Assembly (NCBI GenBank): GCA_018240465.1
Contig: JAFEFS010000084.1
Span: 1-64,000 of the forward strand
From: Pseudomonadota bacterium
GTDB taxonomy: Bacteria > Pseudomonadota > Gammaproteobacteria > Xanthomonadales > Rhodanobacteraceae
Direction of reading: 5' to 3'
DNA: 64,000 bases
Shown: piece after piece, positions 30,938 through 38,591 of the stretch
Layout of the letters: each line of letters opens with the position of its first letter
How positions within the stretch are numbered: the stretch's first letter is position 1
Made by a program: the position numbers and the translations under genes
The notes under the pieces: model-generated
The model's database searches: none
What the model saw: only the letters and a program-made list of their open reading frames with translations
What the model was told of the DNA's origin: nothing

Positions 30938-32152
30938 ATGACGATTGAAGTCAAAGTTCCGGTACTGCCCGAATCCGTCGCCGACGCAACGATCGCCACC
31001 TGGCACAAGAAGCCGGGTGACGTGGTCAAGCGCGACGAGAATCTCGTCGATCTCGAAACCGACAAGGTCGTGCTCGAGGTGCCGGCGCCGGCCGACGGCG
31101 TGCTCAAGGAAATCAAGTTCGACACGGGCGCAACCGTGACCAGTCAGCAGCTGCTCGCGATCCTCGAGGAAGGCGCCGCCGCTTCAGCGCCGGCCGCTGT
31201 GGCCACTCCTGCGGCAAAGGCCGCTCCGGCTCCGGCGCCAGCCGCCGCCGTTCGCACTGCCGCCGGCGTCGATGCGCTCTCCCCGGCCGGCCGCCGCGTT
31301 GCGGCCGAAAACCAGATCGATCCATCCGCGGTGGCCGGCAGCGGCCGTGGCGGTGCGGTGACCAAGGAGGACCTCGTCAACTACATGAAGTCCGACCGGG
31401 CCGCTCCCGGCTCCCAGCCCGCGGCCCCCGGCGCCGCGCGCGCAGTCGGTGCGCGTACCGAAGAGCGTGTGCCGATGACGCGCATGCGCGCGAAAATCGC
31501 CGAACGCCTGATGCAGTCGAAGAACTCGATCGCGATGCTGACCTCGTTCAACGAGATCAACCTCGCCAAGGTCGCGGCGATGCGCAAGGAACTCGGCGAG
31601 GCGTTCGAGAAAGCCAACGGCATCAAACTCGGCTTCATGAGTTTCTTCGTCAAGGCTGCGGCCGAAGCGCTCAAGCGCCACCCGATCGTGAATGCCTCGG
31701 TCGACGGCAACGACGTCATCTACCACGCCTATCAGGATATCTCCGTCGCCGTGTCGACCGACAAGGGTCTGGTCACGCCGGTACTGCGTGATGCGCAGAA
31801 CATGGGCTTCGCCGAGATCGAGAAAGCGATCGCCGGATATGCGAAGAAGGCTCGCGAAGGCGGCCTCACCCTGGACGACCTGCAAGGCGGCACGTTCACG
31901 ATCACCAACGGCGGCACGTTCGGCTCGCTGTTTTCCACGCCGATCGTCAACCCGCCGCAAAGCGCGATCCTCGGCATGCACGCGATCAAGGAGCGCGCAA
32001 TCGCCGAGAATGGCCAGGTGGTCGCCGCGCCGATGATGTACGTGGCGATCAGCTACGACCACCGCATCATCGACGGCAAGGACGCGGTGCTGTTCCTCGT
32101 CGACATCAAGAACCAGCTCGAGAACCCGCAGCGGATGTTGCTCGGCATGTAA
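30938..32152 (+). CDS. sucB: Dihydrolipoyllysine succinyltransferase (E2)
   Basis: Core acyltransferase of the 2-oxoglutarate dehydrogenase complex. 404 residues: N-terminal lipoyl domain with the lipoylated lysine in [11 protein letters not shown] (~residue 43); Ala/Pro linker; peripheral-subunit-binding domain ([19 protein letters not shown]...[11 protein letters not shown]); second linker; catalytic domain ending in [16 protein letters not shown] with the active-site His. The ATG at 30938 follows AAGGA. It lies between two different intergenic hairpin arrays. Confidence 0.97.
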   Translation: MTIEVKVPVLPESVADATIATWHKKPGDVVKRDENLVDLETDKVVLEVPAPADGVLKEIKFDTGATVTSQQLLAILEEGAAASAPAAVATPAAKAAPAPAPAAAVRTAAGVDALSPAGRRVAAENQIDPSAVAGSGRGGAVTKEDLVNYMKSDRAAPGSQPAAPGAARAVGARTEERVPMTRMRAKIAERLMQSKNSIAMLTSFNEINLAKVAAMRKELGEAFEKANGIKLGFMSFFVKAAAEALKRHPIVNASVDGNDVIYHAYQDISVAVSTDKGLVTPVLRDAQNMGFAEIEKAIAGYAKKAREGGLTLDDLQGGTFTITNGGTFGSLFSTPIVNPPQSAILGMHAIKERAIAENGQVVAAPMMYVAISYDHRIIDGKDAVLFLVDIKNQLENPQRMLLGM

Positions 32153-32159
32153 GCAAACG

Positions 32160-32275
32160 CCGGGACTCGGGACTCGGGACCCGGGGCTCGGCAGAAATAC
32201 CGACGAGGACTTTGCGACTCGGGGGCCAGGCGCTCCCGAGTCCAGGATCCCGAGTCCCGAGCCCCGTTTTCAACC
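32160..32275. repeat. Inverted GGGACTC array between sucB and lpdA
   Basis: Left arm CGGGACTCGGGACTCGGGAC, right arm containing TCCCGAGTCCCGAGCCCCG: head-to-head tandem heptads GGGACTC/GAGTCCC around a ~45-base centre. It has a different unit from the sucA-sucB element but the same architecture. Confidence 0.7.
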
Positions 32276-32289
32276 AGGACTCTTGCTCC

Positions 32290-33714
32290 ATGGCAGACCA
32301 ATTCGACGTCATCGTCATCGGCGGCGGCCCCGCCGGCTACCACGCCGCGATCCGCGCCGCGCAGCTCGGCCTCAAGACCGCGTGCATCGACAACTTCAAG
32401 GGCAAGGACGGCAAGCTCGCGCTCGGCGGCACCTGCCTCAACGTCGGCTGCATTCCGTCGAAGGCGCTGCTCGACTCGTCCAGGCAATTCTGGAACCTGA
32501 CCCAGCACTTCGACGTGCACGGCATCACGACGCGCGACGCGGCGATAAACATCGGCACGATGGTCGGGCGCAAGGACAAGATCGTCAAACAGTTCACCAG
32601 CGGCGTCGCGCTGCTGTTCAAGGGCAACAAGATCGCCGCGTACGACGGCTTCGGCACGTTGAAGCCGAACAAGATCGTCAGCGTCAAGCGTTTCGACGGC
32701 ACCACGACCGAACTGACTGCGCCGAACATCATCCTTGCCGCGGGCTCGACCTCGATCGAGCTGCCGTTCGCCAAGTTCGACGGCAAGAACATCGTCGACA
32801 ACGCCGGCGCGCTCGACTTCGGCGCGGTGCCCAAGCGCCTCGGCGTGATCGGCGCCGGCGTGATCGGCCTCGAACTCGGCAGCGTCTGGCGCCGCCTCGG
32901 CGCCGAAGTGACCATCCTCGAAGCGCTGCCGGAATTCCTCGCCGCCGCGGAAAAGGACGTCGCCAAGGTCGCCGCGAAGGAATTCGCCAAGCAAGGCCTC
33001 GACATCAGGCTCGGCGCCAAGGTGTCGAAGGTCGAGGTCAAAGGCAATACGGTGGAAGTCACCTGTGCCGACGCAAAGGGCGAGACGAAGCTCGTCGTCG
33101 ACAAGCTGCTGGTCGCGGTCGGTCGCCGTGCCGCGACGAACGGCCTGCTCGCCGAAGGCACCGGCGTGCAGCTCGACGATCGCGGCCGCATTGTCGTCAA
33201 TGAACACTGCGCGACCGGCGCTCCCGGTATCTGGGCCGTCGGCGACTGCGTGCGCGGGCCGATGCTCGCGCACAAGGGTTTCGAGGAAGGCATCGCCGTC
33301 GCCGAACTGATCGCCGGCAAGCCGGGCCACGTCAACTACGACTACATCCCGTGGGTCATCTACACCGAACCGGAAATCGCCTGGGCCGGCAAGACCGAGG
33401 ACGAGCTGAAAAAGGCTGGCATCCCGTACAAGGCCGGCAGCTTCCCGTTCGCCGCGATCGGCCGCGCCGTCGCGATGAACGAGACCGCGGGCTTCGTGAA
33501 GATCCTCGCCCACGCCGAAACCGATCGCCTGCTCGGCGTGCACATGGTCGGTCCGGGCGTATCCGAACTGATCGCCGAAGCCGTCGTCGCGATGGAATTC
33601 CACGGCTCCGCCGAGGACCTCGCGCGCATCATCCACGCACACCCGACGCTGAGCGAGGCCGTGCACGAGGCCGCGCTCGCGGTCGACAAGCGCGCGATCC
33701 ACAAGGTGAACTGA
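32290..33714 (+). CDS. lpdA: Dihydrolipoyl dehydrogenase (E3)
   Basis: FAD-dependent disulfide oxidoreductase that reoxidises dihydrolipoamide and makes NADH. 474 residues from the ATG at 32290, preferred because MADQFDVIVIGGGPAGYHAA is the expected N-terminus; the track upstream is inside the repeat array. FAD site GGGPAG, redox-active pair in GGTCLNVGCIPSK, NAD site GVIGAGVIGLELGSVW, second FAD motif WAVGDCVRGPMLAHKG, and C-terminal His-Glu in HAHPTLSEAVHEA. Completes the sucA-sucB-lpdA operon. Confidence 0.97.
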   Translation: MADQFDVIVIGGGPAGYHAAIRAAQLGLKTACIDNFKGKDGKLALGGTCLNVGCIPSKALLDSSRQFWNLTQHFDVHGITTRDAAINIGTMVGRKDKIVKQFTSGVALLFKGNKIAAYDGFGTLKPNKIVSVKRFDGTTTELTAPNIILAAGSTSIELPFAKFDGKNIVDNAGALDFGAVPKRLGVIGAGVIGLELGSVWRRLGAEVTILEALPEFLAAAEKDVAKVAAKEFAKQGLDIRLGAKVSKVEVKGNTVEVTCADAKGETKLVVDKLLVAVGRRAATNGLLAEGTGVQLDDRGRIVVNEHCATGAPGIWAVGDCVRGPMLAHKGFEEGIAVAELIAGKPGHVNYDYIPWVIYTEPEIAWAGKTEDELKKAGIPYKAGSFPFAAIGRAVAMNETAGFVKILAHAETDRLLGVHMVGPGVSELIAEAVVAMEFHGSAEDLARIIHAHPTLSEAVHEAALAVDKRAIHKVN

Positions 33715-33802
33715 TTGCGCGTCCGTTCCTGCCGAGCTTGTAGAGGCATGAACGAATGCGGACCCGGCGTTCCCCTTTCGGCCAGTTCGGGGCGATCGGT
33801 TC

Positions 33803-34693
33803 ATGGCTAGCGACGTGACGGCAAACCCGATCCGCAATGTTTCCGACACCGCGCTGTGGGTCGCGGTGTATCGCGCGATGGAAAGCGAGCGGGCTGACGC
33901 TCTGTTCCGCGATCCCTACGCGCGCCGGCTCGCGGGCGCTCGCGGCGAGGCGATCGTCGCCTCGATTCCACACGGCAGGACGATGGCTTGGCCGATGATC
34001 GTGCGCACGGTCGTGATCGACGAGATCGTGCAGCGCTGCGTGCGCGACGGCATCAAGAACGTGCTCAATCTCGCTGCGGGGCTCGACGCGCGACCGTACC
34101 GCCTCGACCTGCCGCCCTCGCTGCGATGGCTGCACGTCGACATGCCCGATATGGTCGCGTATTACCGTGAACGCATGGCCGGCGAAGCGCCGCGCTGCGA
34201 ACTTGAATTCATCGAAGCCGATCTGCGCATCGCCGGGAAGCGCCGCGAGGTGTTCGCATACGCGCGCGCGCAGGGACCGCTGCTGGTGATCAGCGAAGGC
34301 CTGTTGATCTATCTCGAAGCGCCGCAGGTCACCGCGCTCGCACGCGACCTCCACGACGTCGCCCAGGCGCGCTGGTGGATTGCCGACCTCGCGTCACCGA
34401 TGCTGCTCAAATTCCTTGAACGCACCTGGGCGCGCCGCCTGCGCGACGGCAATGCACCCTTCCTCTTCGGCCCGGCGGAAGGCACCACGTTTTTTTCCCC
34501 GCTGGGTTGGCGCGAAGTCGAGTTCCGCTCGACCTGGGATGAGTCCTTGCGCGTCAGGCGCACGATGCGCGGTGCGCACCTGTGGCACCTGCTGTACAAG
34601 TTTCAGTCGGCCAGGCGCCGCGAGGCGGGTCGGCGGATGTCAGGTATCGTATTGTTCGAATCGGATGGAAAACGGGTTTCACATGCCTCCTGA
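33803..34693 (+). CDS. LCM-family SAM-dependent methyltransferase
   Basis: 296 residues. Matches the leucine-carboxyl-methyltransferase-like family (PF04072 / TIGR00027): N-terminal R-x-x-ES-RADALFRDPYARRLAG, SAM-binding NLAAGLDARPYRLDLP, the acidic WLHVDMPDMVAYY, and LLVISEGLLIYLEAPQV. In this broad family substrates are mostly unknown (small molecules, polyketide-like acids). Its last 11 bases overlap the start of the acrylyl-CoA reductase gene, so they are probably co-translated. Confidence 0.85.
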   Translation: MASDVTANPIRNVSDTALWVAVYRAMESERADALFRDPYARRLAGARGEAIVASIPHGRTMAWPMIVRTVVIDEIVQRCVRDGIKNVLNLAAGLDARPYRLDLPPSLRWLHVDMPDMVAYYRERMAGEAPRCELEFIEADLRIAGKRREVFAYARAQGPLLVISEGLLIYLEAPQVTALARDLHDVAQARWWIADLASPMLLKFLERTWARRLRDGNAPFLFGPAEGTTFFSPLGWREVEFRSTWDESLRVRRTMRGAHLWHLLYKFQSARRREAGRRMSGIVLFESDGKRVSHAS

Positions 34694-35675
34694 AAACTTC
34701 TCTGCTTTCCGCATCCACGCCGACCGCGGCAATTACCGCGCCGGAATCGAGCAGTTGAAACTCGACGACCTTTCGCCCGGCGAAGTCGTCATCAAGGTCG
34801 ACCATTCGTCAGTCAACTACAAGGACGCACTCGCCGGCACCGGCAAGGGCAAGATCCTGCGCGAGTCACCACTGGTCGGCGGCATCGACGTCGCCGGCCA
34901 CGTCGTCGAATCGAGCGACGCGAACTTCAAGGAAGGCGACGCCGTGCTCGTCACCGGCTGCGGGCTTTCGGAAACGCGCGACGGTGGCTACGCCGAATAC
35001 GCGCGGCTCGAATCGAAATGGGTCATTGCATTGCCGAACGGGCTGACGCTGCGCGAAGCGATGATCCTCGGCACGGCCGGTTTCACCGCCGGGCTGTCGC
35101 TGTATAGAATGCGGCAAAATGGACAAGTACCGTCGATGGGCCCGATCGTCGTCACCGGCGCGACCGGCGGCGTCGGTTCGCTCGCGATCGGCATCCTCAC
35201 GCGCGCGGGCTACGAGGCGCATGCGATCAGCGGCAAGCTCGAACACTTCGACGACCTGATCGCGCTGGGTGCCAGGCAGTGCATCTCGCGCAAGGATCTG
35301 TACTGGGGCCAGCGCCCGCTCGAAACGAGCCGCTGGGCCGGTGCGATCGACAACGTCGGTGGCGAGATGCTCGCCGGCCTCACCCGCGTCATCCACCCCT
35401 ACGGCAACATCGCCTGTTGCGGCCTCGCCGCCGATCCATCGCTCGCGACGACGGTGATGCCGTTCATCCTGCGCGGTGTCAGCCTGCTCGGCATCGCCTC
35501 GGCCGGCACCGCGCGCGACATCCGCGACGCGGTCTGGCAGCATCTGGCCAGCGACTGGAAGCCCGCGCATCTGGACCGCATCGCCACGCGCGAAGTCGGC
35601 CTCGACCAGTTGCCGGCCGTGTTCGACACGATGCTTGCGGGCGGCGCGTTCGGTCGCACCGTGGTCAAGCCTTGA
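34683..35675 (+). CDS. acuI: YhdH/AcuI-type acrylyl-CoA reductase
   Basis: Zinc-free medium-chain dehydrogenase/reductase using NADPH to reduce acrylyl-CoA to propionyl-CoA; relatives detoxify this reactive thioester. 330 residues from the ATG at 34683. Family signatures: HSSVNYKDALAGTGKGKI, VGGIDVAGHVVES, GGYAEYARL, the nucleotide-binding VTGATGGVGSLAIGIL, and the C-terminal GGAFGRTVVKP. No zinc-ligand cysteine cluster is present, as expected. Overlaps the methyltransferase gene upstream. Confidence 0.88.
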   Translation: MPPENFSAFRIHADRGNYRAGIEQLKLDDLSPGEVVIKVDHSSVNYKDALAGTGKGKILRESPLVGGIDVAGHVVESSDANFKEGDAVLVTGCGLSETRDGGYAEYARLESKWVIALPNGLTLREAMILGTAGFTAGLSLYRMRQNGQVPSMGPIVVTGATGGVGSLAIGILTRAGYEAHAISGKLEHFDDLIALGARQCISRKDLYWGQRPLETSRWAGAIDNVGGEMLAGLTRVIHPYGNIACCGLAADPSLATTVMPFILRGVSLLGIASAGTARDIRDAVWQHLASDWKPAHLDRIATREVGLDQLPAVFDTMLAGGAFGRTVVKP

Positions 35676-35795
35676 ATCGGGTACGATAGCGCAACCGTGA
35701 CGCCCATCACGCACGCGCTACGAGCACTGTCGCAACCGAAAACTTGTGCCTACAATCAACCTTCAACTCATCCTGCAGGGGGCAGGCATCCGTAC

Positions 35796-36167
35796 ATGGC
35801 TCGCATACTGATCGTTGATGATTCGCCCACTCAATTGCTCGGCCTCAAACGCATCGTCGAGAAACTTGGCCATGCCGCGACGACGGCCGAGGATGGCGCT
35901 TCGGGCGTCGACGCCGCCAAACGCGATATCCCCGACCTGATCCTGATGGACGTGGTGATGCCGAACCTCAACGGCTTCCAGGCCACGCGCATGCTCGCGC
36001 GCGAACCGACGACAAGCCACATCCCGGTGATCCTGGTCACCACCAAAGGCCAGGAGACCGACAAGGTCTGGGGCATGCGCCAGGGCGCCAAGGCTTACGT
36101 GACCAAGCCGATCGACGAGAAGGAACTCGTGCAGGCGATCAAGAACCTGCTGCCCGCCGCCGCGTGA
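35796..36167 (+). CDS. pilH: Twitching-motility response regulator PilH
   Basis: Single CheY-like receiver domain of the Pil-Chp chemosensory system controlling type IV pilus retraction. 123 residues from the ATG at 35796, preceded by GGGGGCAGG. Acidic pocket Asp-Asp in ILIVDDSPTQ, phosphorylated Asp in LILMDVVMPNLNGFQ (~residue 53), Thr in LVTTKGQET and Lys in KAYVTKPIDEKELV are present. The xanthomonad PilH sequence and length match well. No pilG, pilI or pilJ is nearby. A TACAAT at 35751 could be its -10. Confidence 0.88.
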   Translation: MARILIVDDSPTQLLGLKRIVEKLGHAATTAEDGASGVDAAKRDIPDLILMDVVMPNLNGFQATRMLAREPTTSHIPVILVTTKGQETDKVWGMRQGAKAYVTKPIDEKELVQAIKNLLPAAA

Positions 36168-36230
36168 GTTGGAAAGCATCGTCGATCCGGATCGACACGG
36201 GCAAACCCGCATCGAAAAGTTTTGACCCGG

Positions 36231-36331
36231 CATTCCCGTGCGCTCGGCGGGAATCCCGCGCCTTTTCACGGGACCAGGCTTTCGAAAGCGAAAGACACCG
36301 GATTCCCGCCACAAGCATGCGGGTAATGACG
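36231..36331. repeat. CGTCATTCC-family palindromic repeat
   Basis: Outward CATTCCCG...GGCGGGAATCCC and inverted GGATTCCCGCC...GCGGGTAATGACG enclose a ~35-base centre. It sits between the convergent ends of pilH and cbpA. Confidence 0.6.
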
Positions 36332-36345
36332 AGCGAAAACCGACG

Positions 36346-37248
36346 TTACGCGCGCACGACCGATTCACCGAACTCCTGCGCCATCTGCTCGTAGAGCTTG
36401 CGCTGCGCGTCGGTATGCGCCGGCGGCGCATGCACCTGCAAGGTGATGAACTGATCGCCTGCCGGTGCGCCGGGCATTCCGCGACCGCGCAGGCGCATGC
36501 GTTTGCCGCTGTCCGAACCCGCGGGTATCTTCAATTCCACGTCGCCACCGAGCGTTGGAACCGTCACCGTGCCGCCGAGCGCGGCCTGCCACGGCGCGAT
36601 CGCGAGGGTCAGCAACACGTCGCGACCGTCGAGGCGGAAGCGGCCATCTTCGCGCACCGCAACTTCGAGCAGCAGATCGCCTGCCTGCGCGCCTTGCGAA
36701 CCGGGCGAGCCCTGCCCCGCGAGGCGAATCTGCTGACCCGACAGGATGCCCGCGGGAATTTTCACCTCGAGCGTGCGCTCGCCGCCACCGGCGTCGCGCA
36801 GGGTGATGCGCTCCCTGCCGCCGCTGAACGCTGTCGCCAGCGGGATTTCCACACGTGCCTGCACGTCGCGCCCGCGCCGCGGACCGGCACGGCCGCGCGG
36901 GCCGCCACGACCGCCGCCGCCAAACAGCGACTCGAAGAAGTCGGAGAATCCACCCTCGCCGACGTCGGAGAAATCGAAACCCTGGCCCTCGCCGAAATTC
37001 GGCTGCGGCTGGTATTCCTGGCCCGGCCGATAGCCCTGCGCCTTGATCTGGTCGTAGGCCTTGCGCTTGGCCGGATCGCGCAGCGCTTCGTAAGCCTCGT
37101 TGACCGATTTGAATTTCTCCTCAGCACCCGCTTCCTTGCTTACGTCGGGGTGGTATTTCTTGGCGAGCTTGCGGTATGCGGTCTTGATTTCCGCGTCGGT
37201 TGCGCCGGGCTTGACGCCGAGGATGTCGTAGTAGTCTTTGAATTGCAT
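36346..37248 (-). CDS. cbpA: CbpA-type DnaJ-like co-chaperone
   Basis: Class-B J-domain protein that stimulates DnaK. 300 residues (E. coli CbpA 306). J domain at residues 5-70 with intact HPD ([12 protein letters not shown]). A Gly/Phe-rich linker ([16 protein letters not shown]) follows, then two beta-sandwich substrate-binding domains ([12 protein letters not shown]..., [12 protein letters not shown]). No zinc-finger cysteines, which separates it from DnaJ. It is downstream of hsp20 on the same strand, so both may answer to the heat-shock promoter. Confidence 0.93.
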   Translation of the reverse strand: MQFKDYYDILGVKPGATDAEIKTAYRKLAKKYHPDVSKEAGAEEKFKSVNEAYEALRDPAKRKAYDQIKAQGYRPGQEYQPQPNFGEGQGFDFSDVGEGGFSDFFESLFGGGGRGGPRGRAGPRRGRDVQARVEIPLATAFSGGRERITLRDAGGGERTLEVKIPAGILSGQQIRLAGQGSPGSQGAQAGDLLLEVAVREDGRFRLDGRDVLLTLAIAPWQAALGGTVTVPTLGGDVELKIPAGSDSGKRMRLRGRGMPGAPAGDQFITLQVHAPPAHTDAQRKLYEQMAQEFGESVVRA

Positions 37249-37287
37249 GTGTGATTCGCGATACTCGAGGGCGATCCGAATGCTTGT

Positions 37288-37407
37288 CGTTCCCGCGCAG
37301 GCGGAAATCCGGTTCCTGTTCTTGTCTGCCCATCAAACCCGCAAAGACGGAGAACTGGACTCCGGGCTCCGCCTCCGCGGCGGCCCCGGAATGGGGCCGG
37401 AATGACG
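37288..37407. repeat. CGTCATTCC-family palindromic repeat
   Basis: CGTTCCCGCGCAGGCGGAAATCCGG at one end and, inverted, CCCCGGAATGGGGCCGGAATGACG at the other, between hsp20 and cbpA. The longest and least decayed copy in the window. Confidence 0.6.
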
Positions 37408-37421
37408 CCGGAAAACAGAAT

Positions 37422-37450
37422 ACCCGCGGCCAGCATAGCCGACCGCGGGT
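37422..37450 (-). terminator. Hairpin after hsp20
   Basis: ACCCGCGG and CCGCGGGT (8 bp) around a 13-base loop, 33 bases after the hsp20 stop. The minus strand continues ATTCTGTTTTCC, a weak U-rich tail. It may partly terminate before cbpA. Confidence 0.5.
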
Positions 37451-37483
37451 TGCATCAACAACGATGGACCAGCAGCGGGAACC

Positions 37484-37882
37484 TCAGTTCACCGCGATCT
37501 TGCGCGGCGCGGCCTGCGCCTTCTTCGGGATCGCGATCTCGAGCACGCCGTTCTTGCCGCTCGCCGTGATCGCATCCGCATCGGCGCTGTCGGGCAGGGC
37601 GAAGCTGCGCTCGAAGGCACCGTGACGGCGCTCGACGCGCGTCACCTTGGCGTTCTCCGCAGCCGTTTCCTGCTTGCGCTCGCCCTTGATCGTCAGCACG
37701 CCCTTGGCCATGCTGATCTCGATGTCCTTCGGGTCCACGCCGGGAATGTCGGCGAGGATCACGTAGCGACCGTCCTCCTCGCGCACGTCGACGCGCGGCG
37801 TCCACGAATTCGCATCCTGGTGATCGACGAAGAAGTGGCGGTGATGCGGGCGCAGCCAGTTCTGGTATTGGGTAATGGTCAT
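37484..37882 (-). CDS. Hsp20 / alpha-crystallin small heat-shock protein
   Basis: ATP-independent holdase. 132 residues from the ATG at 37882 (MTITQYQNWLRPHH); the longer upstream frame runs through promoter DNA. Alpha-crystallin domain from WTPRVDVREEDGRYVILADIPGV to GVLTIKGERKQE, then RRHGAFERSFALPD and the closing NGVLEIAIPKK strand. A sigma-32 type promoter lies about 48 bases upstream. Divergent from a peroxiredoxin gene with 127 bases between starts. Confidence 0.93.
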   Translation of the reverse strand: MTITQYQNWLRPHHRHFFVDHQDANSWTPRVDVREEDGRYVILADIPGVDPKDIEISMAKGVLTIKGERKQETAAENAKVTRVERRHGAFERSFALPDSADADAITASGKNGVLEIAIPKKAQAAPRKIAVN

Positions 37883-37929
37883 GTCCGGTTTCCTGCAAGT
37901 GATTCGGGCCGATTGCCCGCTGACGGGAA

Positions 37930-37957
37930 AAATGCGGATGACGAAAATCATTTCAAG
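37930..37957 (-). promoter_or_regulatory. Sigma-32 (heat-shock) promoter of hsp20
   Basis: Minus strand: CTTGAAA (37957-37951), 13-base spacer, CCGCATTT (37937-37930). The E. coli RpoH consensus is CTTGAAA-N11-16-CCCCATNT; only one consensus base differs. TTGACA overlaps its upstream edge but has no matching -10. Confidence 0.75.
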
Positions 37958-38009
37958 TGTCAAAGCAGGGATTATCATTGCCAGCCCTACCCTTGAAAGG
38001 AGAAGAACC

Positions 38010-38486
38010 ATGACCATCGCCGTCGGCGGCACCCTTCCCAACGTCACCCTCAACTATCTCAAGGACGGCGTGCAGGCGATCAACACGGACGAGATCTTCA
38101 AAGGCAAGAAAGTCGTGCTGTTCTCCGTGCCCGGCGCGTTCACGCCGACCTGCTCGGCCAAGCACCTGCCCGGCTACGTGGAAAAGTTCGCGGAGTTCAA
38201 AAACAAGAACGTGGATGTCGCCTGCATCGCGGTCAACGACGCCTTCGTGATGGACGCCTGGTCAAAAAACCAGCACGTGCCCGAAGGCCTGTGGATGCTC
38301 GCCGACGGCAACGGCGTGTTCACCAAGGCGCTCGGCCTGGAAATGGACGGCACCGCGTTCGGCCTCGGCATGCGCGGCAAGCGCTTCGCCCTCTACGCCG
38401 ACAACGGCGTGGTCAAGGTGCTGCACCTTGAAGCGCCGGGCGAGTTCAAGGTGTCCGATGCGGCGTCGATGCTCGCGGTGATTTGA
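38010..38486 (+). CDS. Prx5-type peroxiredoxin
   Basis: Thiol peroxidase reducing peroxides. 158 residues from the ATG at 38010, with an AAAGGAGA ribosome binding site. The peroxidatic Cys lies in VPGAFTPTCSAKHLPGYV (~residue 49), the Prx5/AhpC-TSA signature; VDVACIAVNDAFVMDAW and LGLEMDGTAFGLGMRGKRFALYADNGVV are also family-typical. No fused glutaredoxin domain, so the reductant is external. Shares a divergent promoter region with hsp20. Confidence 0.9.
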   Translation: MTIAVGGTLPNVTLNYLKDGVQAINTDEIFKGKKVVLFSVPGAFTPTCSAKHLPGYVEKFAEFKNKNVDVACIAVNDAFVMDAWSKNQHVPEGLWMLADGNGVFTKALGLEMDGTAFGLGMRGKRFALYADNGVVKVLHLEAPGEFKVSDAASMLAVI

Positions 38487-38503
38487 TCAGAATGCTGATC
38501 GCA

Positions 38504-38586
38504 GGTTGGGATGAGCGCGAGCGAATCCCAACCATGCCCACGATATGGGGGCACGATGTCGGGGTTCGCTTGCGCTCACCTCAACC
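38504..38586. repeat. Nested palindromic element between peroxiredoxin gene and gyrA
   Basis: GGTTGGGATGAGCGCGAGCG (38504-38523) is mirrored by CGCTTGCGCTCACCTCAACC (38567-38586). The left arm also folds on itself (GGTTGGGAT...ATCCCAACC). It lies between convergent genes and probably acts as a bidirectional 3'-end structure. Confidence 0.65.
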
Positions 38587-38591
38587 TACTG

